Part shown: one piece after another, positions 42,301-56,100 of the stretch
How the letters are laid out: the number at the start of each line of letters is the position of its first letter
How positions within the stretch are numbered: position 1 is the first letter of the stretch
Origin: Cruorifilaria tuberocauda
Lineage: Eukaryota; Nematoda; Chromadorea; Rhabditida; Onchocercidae
DNA length: 64,000 nt
Direction: 5' to 3'
NCBI GenBank assembly: GCA_013365365.1
Contig: JABVXU010000008.1
Span: 310,001 to 374,000 of the forward strand
Made by a program: the position numbers and the translations under genes
Notes under the pieces: model-generated
The model's input: the letters and a program-made list of their open reading frames with translations, nothing else
What the model was told of the DNA's origin: nothing
The model's database searches: none

Positions 42301-42609
42301 AGAAGAAGATAAAGCCGATCCATTGCAGGAACAAGTCTTGATTATCAAGGGGTTAGTTTCATATAACACAAAACTCCGTGAAGTATCGGTTTCATCACAT
42401 TTATTTTAAACTTGCTTTTGCGGGAAAAAAGATTTTTCCAAAATTTCTTATTTCTTTTTTGAAATGGAATTAGCAGTGCATTGATTTTTAGGTACTTGAA
42501 ACAAGCTGTGGAAGATAGTCGATTGGAAGAAGTTGAAATATTGGAACGAAACTTATGCGACCTTGAACATGAAATTAAAAAGCTGAACAAAAGTACTTCT
42601 TCAGTGTAA
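39340..42609 (+). CDS. rabs-5: Rabenosyn-5, Rab/EHD endosomal recycling effector
   Basis: Exons include 39340-39508, 39647-39823, 40018-40146, 40285 to about 40440, about 40642-40905, 41134-41315, 41478-41550, about 41643-41756, 41893-42018, about 42111-42350 and 42492-42609. The N-terminal C2H2 finger 'CPFCMQDL...HVDKYH' (residues about 21-40) and 'GITRSHTDFYLK' are family signatures. The FYVE finger has 'WVTDRDV', 'RRRHHCRLCG' and, one exon later, 'RICAEC' (the RVC motif), so it should bind PtdIns3P on early endosomes. 'TNPFIEEED' near the C-terminus is an NPF motif for EH-domain proteins of the EHD/RME-1 class. A helical C-terminal segment fits the Rab-binding region. The protein links Rab5 and Rab4 endosomes to recycling and Vps45-mediated fusion. 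The exact donor of the FYVE exon is unresolved. The gene ends 0.75 kb from a convergent bZIP gene. Confidence 0.92.
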
Positions 42610-43359
42610 TAATATCCCCTTTTTTTTGTTTTCATATTATTTGTCGTTAGTTCTGTGGTATCATATCATGCCGAGCCTTAAAACTCTTTCTTCATCTGAC
42701 CAATATTTATGTTTGCTTTCAAATTTTTGATTCAGAACCTTTTAACTAGTTTAGCTTAATAATATTTTTTCTGCATTGTAAGTTAAAAGAACAGTCCACT
42801 TTTTCATTCTCCGTTTCAGTGCATTATTTTGTTATTCACTTATAGTTTATATTTCATTCAGATGTGTCGCTTATATGTTAGTATCGATTTGCGCGATCAT
42901 GTCTAATTGATTGCTGTAAATTGCTCTGGCTTTTTATTAAATGAACAGAATCTAATTTTCAAGGGTGATGTAAGCCTTATTCCTTCCGAACTTTTTTCGT
43001 CGTAAGAGATTTTGTTATTTTTACGGGCAGTTTTATGAGACGAAGATGATAGATTGAAAATATATAATACGAGTATCCGTAAAAAAGAATTGATGAGAAG
43101 GAATTCTTCTCTATCATTTTGAAGTAATGTGAAGTTTTATTTGTATGTACTTATTTTTGCGTTTGATCTGCAGATTTTGTCTCATTTTTTTGTTTGAGTT
43201 GATATTTACTGAATTTATTCCACAGATAAATATGTTACCAAGTATAATAAGTGTTAACCAAATTTTTTTTTCTTGAAATGTTGAGATTTTTTGAGTACAT
43301 CAGAGCGGGCATGTGCGGGCAACATTGGAGAATATGCTTTACGAACATGTGAATAAAAT
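42610..43359. other. Convergent 3' intergenic space, rabs-5 / bZIP
   Basis: AT-rich 750-bp gap holding the two 3' UTRs. No open frame or RNA gene recognised. Confidence 0.6.
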
Positions 43360-44276
43360 TTAAAAACCAGGTACAGAACTGTTGGGAATTAAATTTTGTT
43401 GTGGATTATTGGAAGAAATGGAAAAGATTTGTCGGAATTGTTCCATTTGGCTGCGTAATAAGGACAATTCGGCTCTCAAGAGATGGTTCTCATGCAGGAG
43501 TTGGTCACATCGTAGTTGCGTTGATTCTTCTTTTTGACGCCTCAGTTCTCGAGATTTTCTGGCTGATTCATTGTTCTTCATCCTACGTTCACGATATGCC
43601 TGAAATTTTTGGACGGAATAGAAATGAAGTTTTAGTTAAGGCAGATTCTAATTTTATGGATAATAATGAATTTTTAAATACTCTTTCATTATTTGCTTTT
43701 AATATATATTTGTTAGAAAAATTGACGCGAAAATTCTGCGAGGCATAAAAGTAACCGTGAGAAGTTCTGGGCAAGCTGATAAGTTAATATTGAGACAGTT
43801 CTTTTTATGAAATGTACTTACCTCATCTTTCAGGTTCTCAGGAACAGGAACAGGTTTCTTTTTGGTTGATGCTGAAGGCGATGATATGAATGAGGTTGAA
43901 GGTGTGTTGTTGCTGTTAAACGACAATGTTGAAAAATGTTGCGCAAAGGAGACAAAATTGCATGGGTGAAATTGATGTACTATCTATAACAGTAAACTTT
44001 CAAAGTAACAGGTTTGATAAAAAAGAGCACACCGACAGTCAATAAACAAAAGGGTTCTTTAGTTATGAAGTAATACTTTTTGAAAAGGTTATAAATCACC
44101 TGCTGGTCGTTTTGCGTAGCAATCGTCATTGGTAACGCAGAAAGTGTGCCAGATTGATGAGAATAATTGGATGTAGCGCCGTATGAACCCATTGGATCAA
44201 ATCCAGACCAACACATCGACATAGCTCGTAGTTGATTTTCATAACAGTTTGGCCCTTCTCTTATTTCCGTGTTCAT
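43360..44276 (-). CDS. PAR/CES-2/ATF-2-like bZIP transcription factor (192 aa)
   Basis: Three exons on the minus strand, 44100-44276, 43822-43983 and 43360-43599, splice in phase 0 to 59 + 54 + 79 residues. The basic region follows the PAR-type lead 'KKKPVPVPENLKDEAYRERR' and contains 'NNESARKSRELRR' (NxxxARKSR), then a leucine zipper with heptad leucines from 'LRCDQLLHENHLLRAELSLL'. The N-terminal half is Ser/Asn/Gln-rich, as in activation or repression domains. The 'PVPVPE' extension points to the CES-2/ATF-2/TEF-HLF group, which binds TTACGTAA-like sites as dimers. An acceptor TTTTTCAG lies four bases before the ATG (exon edge at 44280), so the 5' end is either a short leader exon or a trans-splice site. 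Which nematode paralogue it matches cannot be decided here. Confidence 0.88.
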
Positions 44277-46687
44277 AGTACTGAAAAATTTTTTCCTATC
44301 CATATAACCTAGTAACTCGTGGATTGAATAATAAAACAAATTATGCTTACTTTATTCCAACAATAAAAATTCATATAACGATGAATAGATGTTTGTTAGA
44401 TATTCAGAATTGAAGACAAATACAAGAATGCAAATATATTGAATACCTGAATGAAATAGACTGAAACTTCTGTTTGGAGTACAAATGGTGGAGAACTGAG
44501 GTATTTTTGAATAAATTGTTACAACATTTATGTCTTATACTTAGTAAAAATATAGTTTACATATACTCAAGTTTTACATGTAGCATATACGTTTTGCATA
44601 TATTTACATATAGCACATGCGAAATATGAACTTCACTGGAACAAATACTTCACTGAAATATTGCTTAATAAATATACAGAAATGAGAAAACAAATAAACT
44701 TTTAAAATTTAAAAAGCAATGGGAATTAAAAAATGATTTTGTTAACTTGGCAAAGTTAAGGAACAATAAAATGTTACTTAAAGAAAATGAAAGAACTTAC
44801 AATGCAGTTGCAATGAAAAATTCTTTATGGCTTTCTTCAGTTGTGGAGAAAAGATTCCTTTTCAATTTTTCTTTTTATCTGGAAGTGAGGTCTGATAAGT
44901 TTTAATGAATAAAATTCTTAATTTTGTATAAACTATAAGAGGACAGTGTATGAAATAAAAATACACAAAACCCTATTTAAATTGGATAGGAGCCGATCGT
45001 CTTTTTTTAAACTATTAGCAATCTAAACATCGATTATTGGACTGGAGAATTGAAGCATGTGACTTTTTTGAATGAAATGGCGTTGTCCTATCATTACGGA
45101 GAAGAAAGATTTTTTGGCATTGCGGTACTAGCGCTGTAATTTTTTTCTAAAATGATTTGAAAAACCAACAGAGAGAGAGAGAAGTTAGAGACATAGGAAA
45201 GTGGGTTAATTAAGATCAGAATGAAAAGTGGAACAATCTATATGGTATTACTTAAGCAGATGCGCTTTTGCGCAATCAGTGTTCGGCGGCGTAACAGATT
45301 TATGGAAATGAGGTAAGGTCGCGCTGCCGGTGTTTTCTAAGTCTGAGGAGTATCGTGACGCATTCTCGACCTTATGTGCTTTTAGGAAAGCCGCAGTCAT
45401 AGTTGCGTCACCTGAATCCCTCCACCCTCCTCCCTTCGCTTTACCTGCCTTCTGCCTATATTATTTTCAACTGAAGCTTTGCTTTATCTGACAAATGCTT
45501 AATATTTATTTTATATCAAATGCTTTCTAAATGCAAAAATATATTCCAAAACTTACGAGTTTTTGAGATAATTTTGAGAAATTATCTTGATAGATTTAAA
45601 TAGTAATTCTTATAGAATCCTCCAACAATTTACACGGGCTACGTAATGTGTATTTACCAATCGATTTTGTTTGTTAGACGCCCAGTGAAGAATGTTCTTG
45701 GGTATTTGCAGTGCTTCCCGTATTACCACTTTTCTCATCATTTGAATTTATGAAGCATTGTGGTGAAGTTATTCCATGTTTTTTCGCTGCATCATTTATC
45801 CTGAAAGTGCTTTCATTTCTTTATAAAAGCAAAATATTGATTCGTTTCATCTACTGATTTTCTCATTATAAATAAACGATGGGAACGATTGTGCATTTCA
45901 AAAATTTCTGAACTTTCCTTAATATTTTAACAGAATTTTGCGAAGATTTTCACCAGTTGAATGTATAAATATAAAGTTCAATGTTTTTTTAGAGGCCTAT
46001 ATGATCAAATATTCTACTTCTTATTGATATATCATTGATGTTAATTAAAATAATGGAAATGAAGCAAGTACTTCATAAAAAATTACAAAAATTCACCTCT
46101 TGGATTTTTCAAACTTGAATAATGTCGCTAGATTTAAAATTGATGACATCATGAACGTTGACGTAACATTTGTTAAATGAGTTGATAAGTTAGAGACGAA
46201 TAATAATTAAAGGTAAGAATGAGATGAGTACTTATAATGTCACAGTGATTAAAAATTAAAAGGGGATTTTAAAAAATGTTGTTTTGCTGTATGATTCCAG
46301 GTGATGATTACGCAGCAAGTGATACCGTTATTCGACACTTGTGCATACTGTGGTTGAATAGATGTGGTTGGTTGAACGAACGTATACATTGATAAACAAT
46401 TTTTTAAATGAGAAAAAAACTGGCAATCAAGGAACAATTGAAGAAAATAACTGTAGGAATTTTTGTATGCTGTATTAAGTGAGATGATTATCAATGTAAA
46501 ATGCACTTCAGCTGGTTTCTGCATTTAAGTGAATTCTGTCACGTATCAATTTCTTGGTTTAATCCATTTTCTTATAATAGTTTTTGAAAGATTTTCATAT
46601 CGTCATTCAAAAATACTAGGCAAGTGGCTACAAAAACTGATTCCGTCAAATTTATGGGTATTATGATTTTAAATTCCCAGATTCCTC
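44277..46687. other. Upstream region of the bZIP gene
   Basis: About 2.4 kb of mostly AT-rich non-coding DNA. A GC-richer patch at about 45250-45480 carries two opposed TGACGCA-type sites (see next entry) and a GCGCTTTTGCGC palindrome near 45263. The rest shows no recognisable gene. Confidence 0.5.
45355..45411. promoter_or_regulatory. Paired inverted bZIP-like sites upstream of the bZIP gene
   Basis: GTGACGCA at 45355-45362 and its exact reverse complement TGCGTCAC at 45404-45411 sit 41 bases apart. The second reads TTGCGTCA in full, a C/EBP-ATF/PAR-type composite site. They lie about 1.1 kb upstream of the bZIP start codon in a locally GC-rich patch. Function is inferred only. Confidence 0.35.
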
Positions 46688-46856
46688 AGTGGTAGTAGCA
46701 ATTTGACAGTGGTCAGTTTATCGTCTCCTATTACAGGTAGCAGGGTGTTTACTCTTATTGATGGTGAAGAACCTACCGGAATCGGAAAGGTTAAATTTAA
46801 AGTTTTAAGAAATCGAAAACGATTTATGATTTGTAGCATGAACATTGGATACGAAA
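46688..46856 (+). repeat. Stray upstream copy of an mks-1 exon plus donor flank (169 bp direct repeat, copy 1)
   Basis: Matches 48200-48368 over 169 bases with two differences, both transitions (A/G in 'AGAAATCG' and T/C in 'GGATACG'), and no indels. The copy contains most of the mks-1 exon encoding 'SRVFTLIDGEEPTG', its splice donor and 67 bases of intron. Sequence on both sides differs from copy 2, apart from a short 'TTC..AGTGGT' similarity just before it. Confidence 0.9.
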
Positions 46857-47263
46857 GTTTTTCAGTAGTGTTACGAATTATTATTTTGTAATTTACTCTA
46901 AAACTTTGAGTCGATTCATTCGTACCGCTTTACGAAAAGGTTGCACTTTCAAATGTTTGCAAAACTAAATTACATTTACTATATTTTCATCTGGAGATAT
47001 TATTCCCTTTTCAAACATGTCCGTTGAATTCTAAAACAGTTAGCAAGTTATAAAACAGCTTGTTAAACAGGAGGGAACAAATTCAATTAACCATACCTTT
47101 TTGTTTCAACGAATAACTCTTTTGGTCACTAAAATTTTTTTTTCTAATAATCGAGCAATTTGTAAAACATATACTAATGATTGCTATCCATACCATACAT
47201 ATTTTTAAGTGAAATTGCTTTTAATCATCCTCTTACAATCTGGCATCTTGCAAAACAATTGAA

Positions 47264-47267
<4 letters not shown>

Positions 47268-47299
<32 letters not shown>
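47268..47299. repeat. (TA)16 microsatellite
   Basis: Thirty-two bases of perfect TA dinucleotide repeat just upstream of the first well-supported mks-1 exon. Confidence 0.95.
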
Positions 47300-47303
<4 letters not shown>

Positions 47304-47736
47304 CATAAAAATAAAATGGGAAATGAATATAATTCAGCTTCCATTCACTTCAACTAGTTCTATTAATTTTATGCACGAAAGTATTAGTACTCGTAGTGAA
47401 ATCAACAAATCTTTCGCTTCGTTACCTAGCAACCAAACTACGACATTTTTATTGATTCGAAATATAAAAATCAAGAAATCTCCGATCTATACTTTAATCT
47501 TCTCTGTTTATAGTAATATCGGTCATTTTGAAGCATGTCTGAAAGAGGAATTTATTTTGCAAACGGGTCACTTACTGATGTTCAATTTAGGTATGTTTTA
47601 CATTACTTTGACAAGTTTTAGAGTCCTATCGCAATTTCAACTGATATCTGATTGATACAAAATTATATTTATTGTACAGACAACTGATCTATCGAGTTCA
47701 AGAGCAATAATAGTAACAATAGCAGTTTGATTCAGG

Positions 47737-50665
47737 TTGACGCTTGAATATGGAGAACCAGTAGTCGATATATTACAATCATTCGATGATTTTACCGACA
47801 ATATTAACAAACAGCACGTTTCTGCATTATCTACTATCCTGGTAGAAGAATGTATTTTCAGATGGCAGCAAAAACTTCAATTTGGAAGGAATCTACTGCC
47901 TACTGTAAGTAAACTGATCATAATTATAAATTATCAACCATTCCAACCCTTTCTCATTATTCTATCTTCCACTTACAAGTTTTCAATTACAACTTCAGCG
48001 AATTTTCTGCGCTTCCTTCCATCACAGTTGTGAAGACAAATTTTACAGGTGCCACAGTCACAGACCGAAAGTTCTGAAAAAGTCTATAGAAGTCAGAATG
48101 AAGTAACAATGGGAGTTGAAAAAGGTGAAAAATACAATTAAAATTTTTTTCTAATATCATAATATCATATCCTATTAGTTCATAAGTGGTGACAATAGTA
48201 GTGGTAGTAGCAATTTGACAGTGGTCAGTTTATCGTCTCCTATTACAGGTAGCAGGGTGTTTACTCTTATTGATGGTGAAGAACCTACCGGAATCGGAAA
48301 GGTTAAATTTAAAGTTTTAAGAAGTCGAAAACGATTTATGATTTGTAGCATGAACATTGGACACGAAATGAAAATTTAATAAAACTGAAGACATCAGACG
48401 ATTCAAATGCAACGAAATAATAAATTCCAGGCAACTACAAAGTCAGATATTCATATAAGAGAAAATAGTTTAACAGAAAGAATTGCTACATCCAGAAACA
48501 GACAAATAGAACCGGCAATGTTAGATGGTTATCCGTTTTTTTAACTTTTATTACACTGTTATAAATTAATAACATTTTCCATTTTAAGGACTTATAATTT
48601 AGGATGCCACATCGTAAACTAATAATTGATTTACCACATAAGGAACATCAAATGAAAACACGAAGTGTACAACGTAACAAGCAGACAATGTATATTATGG
48701 CTTATCTGGGTCCAGTCCAGGACAACACGTTTGTTTTCTTCCACTTCTATTCATTTTAACTTAATTTTTCTTTTTATAATTTCTTCTGATCTTATCTCAT
48801 ACAACATCATTAAAAAACGCCAATAGTGATAAATCAGCAGTAAAAAAAACTAAACTTAGCTTTGGATAATTGATTTTTGATCTTGTAGGCAAGTATATGA
48901 TGAAAGTAATCAGTATATTTTATGCAAAATGACAGCAATTGATGGAACAAATATTATCATTGAGCCAGACTTATTCTCCGCAACTAAATCCATTGAAAGT
49001 CGTTATGGTATTTACAAAGCGCGCTTGTCCATCGTTATGGATGAAAGATTTGATCGTATTGATGATTTCAACTCAGATCAGGTCTTCTATCAAGTCCAAT
49101 TTTGTTCCCGATTTATATTAAAAGTTGAAAATGTTTAACTCACATTTATATGATAGATAAGGTATATGTCATGTGCGAATTTCTGTCAAATGATTGCATT
49201 TTTCAAGTTATGGTTTGAAAAAGACGAAAGTAGCATGACGAACGATTTTCCAGACGAAAAAACTACAAAACTCGTTTATCTTATCGATATTGGTGAGTAT
49301 AGCGGATTTTGAGGTTCAAAATCTAAAAAATATACTGAATAAAAATTTTCGATACAATGTTACTCAGTTGTTCGTTTCATAAAACTACCTCTTACAAATC
49401 GAAACAGTTGTTAAAAAACCCTTACGAGAATACGTTGCAGAACGAGCGGTAAACTTTCCTCACGATGGATTATGTATTGAGTATATACTTGATCTTCCAC
49501 TGCAGTGTACAGTAATTGATTTATCTCCAGTGCATAAGTGGTCAACAGTTACTGATTCAAGTCCACAAGCAGAGGTGTTTTTCTCAATGACCAATATCCA
49601 TTTCAGGGTTTTTTAAAAGAGCTATAATTATCTTGCAACCTTCCGAAACATACGTTTAATTTTAGAATGATGTAGCCGTAATTTCACAACCAATATGTGT
49701 CACAATGATTATTAAGGAAGAGGAGCAATTCTCCAAGAATTTTTATTGGCCCAGAATGATTTTTCGACTTTATGGAGAAGATTATTGGGGACGCTTTTTC
49801 GTAAATGGCTTTGGACAATTAACATTACCTTCTCAACCAGGAAGGTTATTTTTTTTTCATAGCATTTTAATAAATTCATTATATCCACACAGCTCAGCTC
49901 TGAGAACATTATAGATGAGTCAGAACTAAATTTTTAAATCCGAATCATTTAGCTACTATTCCAGGCATCAGTTCGACATCAAATGTTGGCGGTATAAGTG
50001 CAAGTATGACAGGAAAGGCATACTATTTGAAAATTTTATCTCCGAAATGGCTGATTTCAACCAAACGGGATTGACTTCAGCGAATGAATCGACAGCATGC
50101 AAGGTAGTAAGATCATTGTTTACTGTCATTTACCTGAATCAAAAACAAATGGAAATAAAAGACGACGAAATCCATTCGAAATAAAAAACTAAAAGATCCA
50201 CTTCACCAGTAATGCAGCAGTTTTAAGAACAAAGATTAATTTGAATTTAAAGGTGCTAAAAAAAGTCAAGTAATAAAATTTCAGGGTCCAATAGCATCTA
50301 ATATAGGATTTAATACAATAAATTCTGGAATCCTTAAAATTAATGTACAATGTATCATGCAAAGTAGAGCATTCATCTCTCATAAATTCTTTTACAAAAT
50401 GAAATATGACAGTTTGATGCGACGAGATGGGTAAGATTTCATCCAGTTAATATTATATTTATGCAATTAACAGTTGATTAATCAATTAGTCCTTTAAACG
50501 AAATGTTTCCGTTATAGAAGTGACAAAATAAAGAATTATTTCAGAATGCAGTCACGAATCCACTGCAACATCCTTAAAGTACTATCAAAATTTGAGGAAG
50601 CAAGGAAAAATCTTCTCAAAATCCGAAATCAGTTAGTGCCTACCGTTAATAATAAGATTTCATAG
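47737..50665 (+). CDS. mks-1: MKS-1, B9-domain protein of the ciliary transition zone (5' end uncertain)
   Basis: Exons recognised against the MKS1 family: 47737-47904 ('EECIFRWQQKLQ', like the vertebrate 'GWQEKLFSQ'), one from 48049, 48179-48301 ('RVFTLIDGEE'), 48431 to about 48519, 48603 to about 48720 ('QTMYIMAYLGP'), about 48890-49080 ('YILCKMTAIDG...IIIEPDL'), a segment near 49408-49573 ('LCIEYILDLPLQ'), 49667 to about 49848 with the B9 core 'WPRMIFRLYGEDYWGRF' and 'GFGQLTLPSQPG', about 49965-50103, 50285-50420, and the last exon to the TAG at 50663-50665 ('EEARKNLLKIRNQL'). MKS1 works with B9D1/B9D2 to gate proteins into cilia; in nematodes that means sensory neurons. The order of conserved blocks matches the whole family. 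The initiator exon is not identified, and the junction before 48179 is ambiguous: a donor at 48108/48109 keeps frame. No premature stop is forced. Confidence 0.85.
48200..48368 (+). repeat. mks-1: 169 bp direct repeat, copy 2 (within the genuine mks-1 exon and its donor)
   Basis: Partner of 46688-46856. It spans most of the exon 48179-48301, which reads through in phase 0 between conserved neighbours, and 67 bases of the following intron. This copy fits the order of conserved MKS1 blocks, so it is taken as the original. Confidence 0.88.
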
Positions 50666-53168
<2,503 letters not shown>

Positions 53169-56100
53169 TCAATCAGCTTTGACTTTATTTCGTGTCCATT
53201 TGATAAGGTTTTCAGGCGATCGGAATAGAAAGATTAATTTACCATATAAATCCTTTAAAAGAAGTATTGAGAATAACTAAAAAGTGGAATTTTATACAGC
53301 TCCAGAATTTCTTAAGAAAAGTGGTACTAACTATGAGTAAAATAGCCAATACCTGTTCCAAAACGAAATCTTTAGCTTCGCGAACCAAATATATATCAAG
53401 GCATATTTTAAGTAAATGATCTGGATTCGGAATTTCAGAAACCATGACTGCCATGCCAGCATTCATGACAAGACCACGTATCATACGTCCCACTAACATT
53501 ACCACAGCTATGTACATTGCGATAATACTGAAAAATCTTAAAGACTAATTCGCGGGTTTTCAATAGTATATGTAGCTCCAGCATGCACAAAACAAAACAA
53601 TTATGCAATAATATCGCCAGTGTCGAATTTACATTTCAATGTTTCTGTTTCCGGTATGTCACAAATTTAATGTGATTTGTCCTCCTATGCTAACATACAG
53701 CATTAAAAAACAGATTAAAACTAACTGCCTTAATTGATGCTGGAAAATTCCATTTTCTAAATGATATAATTTAAATGCATACCCTCCTTGGACATATTTG
53801 CTGACAAATGATGGGAAAACACGATCTACGAATACAACCATTTGCAAGTACTTTTCCGGGCGGCTTTCGTATTTTATATTTTCGAGTGGTAGCGTGAGTG
53901 CAGTAGTTTCATTGTTTTGAATCAGCGCTGCACTCCACATCTTACTTTCCTAAAGTAAGATACCAGTTTTTTAACACTCTCCAAACTGTTTTGCTTTTTA
54001 TTTGCAAGTTCTTCGATTTCATTCAAGACTTTTAAAACATCAAAGAATGATTCTACAGATCAAATACTCACTGTACTGCGAGCGGTATTTAGTTTCACTG
54101 ACACATTGGAAAATGATTCCCACACTCTGAGATTTGATCCGCTCATCACATGAAGCAAAGAAGAAGCCGGCTTTATATTTCCTTCATTTGGCATAATTAC
54201 ATATGGTGGCCATGCATTTTCCAACAGTATCTACAAAATTGCACAAAAATACGACTAGTTATAAAGAAATAAAAAAATACGACTAGAAAATACGACTAAA
54301 CTTACACTACGATTGTATTGACCATATACAATTTCGGATAATTCTGTACGTATAGTGGAATTTACTGGTAACGGAATAATTAATGTATGGAAATGCTGCG
54401 TGGGATAATCAGCATACCCACTGTTAGGACGTTCATACACAAATCTTGAAAAAAATATTACCATAGATACATGAAAGTGAAGTATTACGAATGAATAAAT
54501 GTAAATATTTCGTGGAAAAATCCGCTAAGAATTCAAATTCCAGAAACAGATCTGGGGAATTTTGAGTTTGCAAGGAAAATTTGAAGAAATCTGAAAAATC
54601 TACTATCTCTCCAATGTTTAATACGCGGGAAATTTCGAATGATTTCCTTGCCAATTACCACATTTGTCGAAATGAGTCATTTAAAGTAAATATAGTCTAC
54701 AACGATTATGGAATTTCCAGAAAAGGAAAATTGTGCGAAGATTACTTGATGATAACATTAAGTCTCTTTGTTCCTTCTTTGAGTTCATACTTCATAGCAA
54801 CCAGTGCATCATTTGAAATGATCCATGGCACCTGTGACTCAGGACGGAAACGTACTTTCTGAAAGTACATGGGAGGAGCCATATGACAGTCTCTTCTACT
54901 TATTTTCAATTCAGGAATAACAAGGCTTGAAAGAACACTTTGATCCAGACGTCGCTTAAAAGAGGTTGCATCTCTGGTCTATACATTAGGCAGGTGATCT
55001 GACGGATCTAACAGGATTTCTTTCTAGTGTTTATTGTTTCATAAGTAATTCTCCATTATATATTCTTGAAGACCAACTATAACATCCACCACGGGAAATG
55101 ATATATTCAGGATAATTCACTTCCATCATATTCTTATGGTAACATGATAGGAAGTATAATATGTTTTAGTACTTGAAATTTTATCAGATTTTCTAATAAT
55201 ACTAAACTAAACCTGACAATAGCATGACTAGAGGTTTCATAAAACTCTACTGCAATTAAAACCTAATCGATAGAGCCCATATAAAATACAATGCACCAAT
55301 AAGTGATATTGCTGGTAACAGCTCTTTTAATTGTGCTTATTTCATGAATAATCACGTTAGCACTAAATATAGTAATAAATGCTTGGGAACGTTACTGAAA
55401 GAGAAAATTTTGTAACCATTATTCTTGCAGTTTGCCTTACTAGAATATTATCGGTGAAATGTCACATATAATGATACATAAAATGTTGAATGTCTGTAAA
55501 TATTATATATAAATACTCATGCAAAGTATGTCAAACCCATACATAGATACTCAAGTAAAGTATGTAAACCTGATATAGGCTATTTGCGGTCAAAATTAGC
55601 ATTAGACAAAATGATAAATGCTTGGAATACAACTGAACTGATAGATCGACAAAGAGTTTTTCATGTCCACCTATGAATGCTTTTATGGACTCGTGAACGA
55701 ACTACACGCTATCATGTGAGATCATTATGCAAAAAAACGCTGCACAAGAATTTCGTTATATACATCGATACTTATGGACTAAATAAAAGCAACAGTAGCA
55801 TTGTCAAAAACATGCTAATTCCAAGAAAGCATTTCACATAAAAGAAGTGAGTCAGACATAAATTAAATGCACCTTACCATGATGCTTTCCCGATTGTATT
55901 CTCTAATAAATGCAACAGCTTGACGAGCTCTTAATATCGATTCTGTATTCGACGAAGTGTAATGTTCCGAGAAAACATTTTGTAATTTGAGATATTCAGT
56001 ATCAGTTAAATGTTCCAGTTCGATACCCTGCGATTGAACAGTGAACATAGACTGAAATAAACGAAAATTTTAGGATTACAGAAACCAGTAAATCAAATAA

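Noticed and set aside
47323..47655. 110-codon plus-strand open frame considered as the first mks-1 exon
   Set aside because: No similarity to the MKS1 N-terminus that I can recognise, and no clear phase-matched donor, so it was left out of the gene call.
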